This document shows, piece after piece, positions 45,720-64,000 of a stretch of 64,000 nucleotides of DNA (within the stretch, counting starts at the first letter, position 1; each line of letters opens with the position of its first letter). Made by a program: the position numbers and the translations under genes. Below the pieces are notes generated by a model. That model was not told the origin of the DNA. It saw nothing but the letters and a program-made list of their open reading frames with translations, and did no database searches. This stretch comes from Cristatella mucedo (lineage: Eukaryota; Bryozoa; Phylactolaemata; Cristatellidae): assembly GCA_009760855.2 (NCBI GenBank), contig WPIO01000061.1, forward strand, positions 1,298,501 through 1,362,500, written 5' to 3'.

Positions 45720-46700
45720 CTACAGCCATTTACGGGGTCATCACAGGGTCAGTGGCTGTAATGTCTCTTGGCGCTTGGAGCATGCGACCCAATGTGGAAA
45801 ACTGCTGAAAGTCGTAAGATGAATGTCGAGCAGATGCTCATATGCTGATCACTGGACGACCAGAACCGGGCGACTTTTACCTCTAGCAAATGCAAAACAA
45901 TCTCTGGGTGCAACAGGTTTTTTTTGTCCGTTCACCAGCAGATTGCACACTTAAGCCGCAAACTCGGCAGCTGACTGTGGGCTCCTCAAGCCACGCCCGC
46001 CTTACCCTGCTCGCTGCGGGTGCGGCAACCCCGTGTCGCCTTTCTAAAACAAAGCTATCGGGTCACGCGAGCACGTCGGCGCCAAGTCGCATGTTGAGTC
46101 ATCAGAGGGTTGAGGGTTCGCAGCCTGCAGCAGCAAAATATTTATTCCAGCTTCAAGTGGGTTTAATAGCCGCAACTGGTCTTCTGTCGCTTTATAATGA
46201 GGTTTTTTTATAAGATACCTTTTACTTTCGCTGCCGAGTCGCTGCTAGAAAGAGTATGACGGGAACAACGTCCGACCTACAGCTCACACTTTCGCTTTGC
46301 AAGGCAGACAGCTGGAGGGCTGGTGGGCATCAACAGCTATCTCTTTCGACCGTACACCACTTCCGCCGAATTGCCGGCGACAAGCAAACTAGAATCCGGC
46401 AGGCTCAAGACAATCTCACAAATGTAAAAAAATGCAAGTCCAATACTTCTATCGGTGGGCCACTTACAAAAACGGGAAAGAGTGTCCTGAAAGAGTACTC
46501 ACTCAAATGCCAGGCTTAAATCTGGCTGGGTAACCTTCACATTGCATTCAGCGATTCCATTTGTATTTGTGTAGTTAATTTCCGCAGCCTGAGCGCTAGA
46601 CTAGCTGAAAGGTAAGCGAGGATTTATTTAACTCGCGCTCAGCTACACGCCGAAGAAACTTGGTTTTGACACAGTTCTGGAAAACTCTTGCACCTTACTC
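45720..46700. other. Intergenic, open frame of 107 codons without likeness
   Basis: Frame 45890-46213 (+) is open but has no recognised motif. No named repeat. Confidence 0.3.
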
Positions 46701-47065
46701 CTCTGTCTGCTTATATAGCGTATTCCTGCCCGCACCCACGTTCTTAGCAGCATGCTATGGGGCGGGCGAACCGGACTCTTGTGGAAGCTGGCTCATTTAC
46801 AGCTGTGTGTTGGGCGGTATCGGGCTCTTTTAAAGCTATTTGTTGTATTCTTTTCGCCACCTGCAACTCCGCAAAGAAGGTTAGCGTGGAAGGGAAAGCC
46901 GGAATCTGCAGCATCGGGAACGACAGCATCGCTTCCCGAGAAACGTGGAAACTAGTCCCGCTGCCTCAGTCGATGTGTAGTGTGAAGTGATAGCTAATGT
47001 GTGTTGAACTAAGAGGAAATTTAATATAAATAAACTGGATAAAATCTGTCGCTGTCGCTCTCTGC
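46700..47065 (+). promoter_or_regulatory. Possible promoter or LTR-like block with TATA and AATAAA
   Basis: CTTATATAGCG at 46709-46719, a frame of 77 codons from ATG 46757 to a TGA near 46990, and AATAAA at 47027-47032. TATA, short transcript-like spacing and a polyA-like signal within 320 bp could be a small gene or the U3-R part of an LTR. Neither is proven. Confidence 0.3.
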
Positions 47066-47600
47066 CCATGCTTGAGTGTCACGAGCCATATCGGGCGTCG
47101 AAGGAGGGGGAGGGTTTAGCTTGCATCTGCAGTTCGACTGTGTGCCGTAGTAGCTGCTGTAGTAAAGGTGGCGAGTGATCGATTGTGCTGGATTTACAGA
47201 TAGGAACAGCTTCCGCGTTGGAAGCTAGCTGTAGAATGTTGATCTATTGAAAAGGAAGACCAGCTGCAGCTTTTATAACTGTTGAGATTGCGAAGTATTT
47301 ACTGACCGCTCACAGCACCGCACTGCTTTTGATGACCCGATGCTGAGCTGGCTTTCAAAGCTTTTGACTTTATGCTGCGTCAGTACTTTTTTTTTTTAGA
47401 AATTAGGACGTTGATGTCTGCCACTGCAGAGTGCTTGAGCTGTAAAAAAGAAAACTTATAAATCCACTCGGCAAAACCATTCCTACATGAAATGAAACTC
47501 GTGTAATTGGCAGCATGTTCAAGTGCGAGATTTTTTTTATGCCTTTCTTCTTCCATTCAGTCTTATGTGGCCATTAGCTCTCGAAAATAACATTAGCAGA
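47066..47600. other. Intergenic, nothing recognised
   Basis: No frame, motif or repeat named. Confidence 0.4.
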
Positions 47601-47606
47601 TTAATT

Positions 47607-47735
47607 ATCCTCATTTGTATAACGGAAGAAGAGCCTTAATGGCTTTCACCACCGATTGAAGCTGGGAATAAAGGATCGCCCACTGCAGAATTCGAACCCT
47701 CGACTTCGATCGTGAAGAGCGAGCACCTTACGACA
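47607..47735 (-). mobile_element. SINE-B copy
   Basis: The - strand shows GAGGGTTCGAATTCTG (B box), AGTGGGCGATCC, GGTGGTGAAAGCCATTAAGG and CTCTTCTTCCGTTATACAAA. The head is truncated. Confidence 0.72.
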
Positions 47736-47994
47736 TGTTTTCCGGTCCCTATCTATTTCGTAATTTGGAGGCTGCCTGTACCTCATTCTTTCACTTACTC
47801 ATGGTCAGTTATTATTCCTTACGTGGATCTCTGCAAAAAATTGGAGAGGTGTCCCACTGGAGTCTGTGGACTGGGCTTCAGTTTGAGCTACAAGAGGAGG
47901 ATCCGGTGCCCAGAGAACCGGTTTGAAGGAGATCAAATAAATATCAAATATTTATGTGCGTAAGCTTTCTGTTATTGTGCATTTTAATGCAAAT

Positions 47995-48078
47995 CAGTTT
48001 ATTGGCTTTCTATCTAAATCACATAAAGTGCCTGGAAAGAGATTAATTTTCCTCTGTGGCACAATACAAATGAGTTAA
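47995..48078 (+). mobile_element. LINE-A/SINE-A-type tail alone
   Basis: ATAAAGTGCCTGGAAAGAGA, TTAATTTTCCTCTGTGGCAC and an ATT-type tail. GTGCC pairs with GGCAC. No body of either element is present. Confidence 0.65.
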
Positions 48079-48079
48079 T

Positions 48080-48632
48080 GTTATTATTCCCTCGTTAAAC
48101 AGGCCTACGATCGTAATGTAATGCTGCTGATTGGAAGAGGTAGCACTTACATTTTTTGTGGCTCATCCTTAATTGCCTGTAAGACTACGACGTGTCTTCA
48201 TGTGGTCGGTGCTGCTCTCTAAAAGTTTAACTATGTGCCCAGTTGGCACTAACTTCATTGGCCTTCTTATATGTTACTTGCCAGTGTTTTTTAAATGGTA
48301 AACAGTGGCTCGTTTGCTAAGCTTTGTGTGCTCTCCATGTTGTCGTGTGTTCTCGATCACCTCAGTGGCAGTAGGACTTGGTGCACTGGTTCCAGCAGCC
48401 GTGGCAGTAGCAACTGTAGGAGGTCACTGTAGCAGCAGCCCCACCATTGGCCACCGGGGCATCTACAGCAGCTGCGGAACTGGTTGTGGCAGGGAGTATT
48501 GCCGAATACTCATTTGACGGAATCACAATGATGGCATGATTGTGTTTGCGGTATCTTGTGTCAGTGGTTATTTTGTTACAAATACCAGCTATAACTTGTA
48601 GGGTTGCAAAAGAGCTTCGTCCGTTGGCCACC
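48080..48632. other. Upstream region of MED24, nothing firm
   Basis: An acceptor-like ATAACTTGTAG at about 48600 just before GGTTGCAAAAG suggests the MED24 coding exon is preceded by a non-coding exon, but no promoter or 5' exon was placed. Confidence 0.35.

Positions 48633-64000
<15,368 letters not shown>

Overview
The window is animal (metazoan) nuclear DNA. Genes are split by GT-AG introns of about 0.1 to 6 kb, and the space between exons is full of non-LTR retrotransposon debris, tRNA-derived SINEs and long dinucleotide microsatellites. I cannot name the species. The proteins and repeats would fit an invertebrate; that is inference. Intron-exon joins were worked out by hand from reading frame, splice signals and remembered family conservation, so edges marked tentative may be off.

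Genes. (1) Positions 1-15078, + strand: most of a Tousled-like kinase (TLK) gene. Twelve exons join in frame from a coiled coil through a complete kinase domain to a stop; the 5' end lies outside the window. (2) 34381-37230, - strand: two exons of a C2H2 zinc-finger gene, with one finger split by an intron that carries a huge GA microsatellite. Both ends are missing. (3) 43087-43848, - strand: a long, protein-like open frame I cannot identify. (4) 48633 to the end, + strand: the 5' two thirds of a divergent Mediator subunit 24 (MED24) gene. At least ten exons are recognised by alignment to the family, and one internal stretch is not located. These genes are not an operon or pathway. TLK acts in chromatin assembly and MED24 in RNA polymerase II transcription.

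Repeats. I use working names. LINE-A is an L2/CR1-like non-LTR element whose 3' end is a hairpin (AAAGCGCC...GGCGCTTT) followed by (ATT)n. LINE-B is a second, related non-LTR element ending near GGAGTTACAG. SINE-A is tRNA-derived and carries a LINE-A-like 3' hairpin tail. SINE-B is tRNA-derived with a conserved core around GATAGCCGTAAAGGCTC. LINE-A fragments are the most abundant, at about 25 sites in both orientations. There are also fragments of a Ty3/gypsy-type element (about 19.6-22.9 kb), a hAT transposase (25.0-25.3 kb), a Tc1/mariner transposase (55.9-56.3 kb), and a decayed copy of an uncharacterised multi-copy protein family (50.8-52.3 kb).

Structures no simple gene list would show: a very degenerate tandem array with a spacing near 170 bp (23.24-26.11 kb, interrupted by insertions); an inverted repeat with about 238-bp arms (33.80-34.30 kb); LINE-in-SINE and LINE-in-LINE nests; a head-to-tail run of truncated LINE-A copies (26.9-29.05 kb); a GA microsatellite that seems to have expanded out of the LINE-A tail (39.6 kb); and stem changes among LINE-A tails that look compensatory. 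I saw no bacterial-type systems, CRISPR arrays, rRNA or functional tRNA genes.
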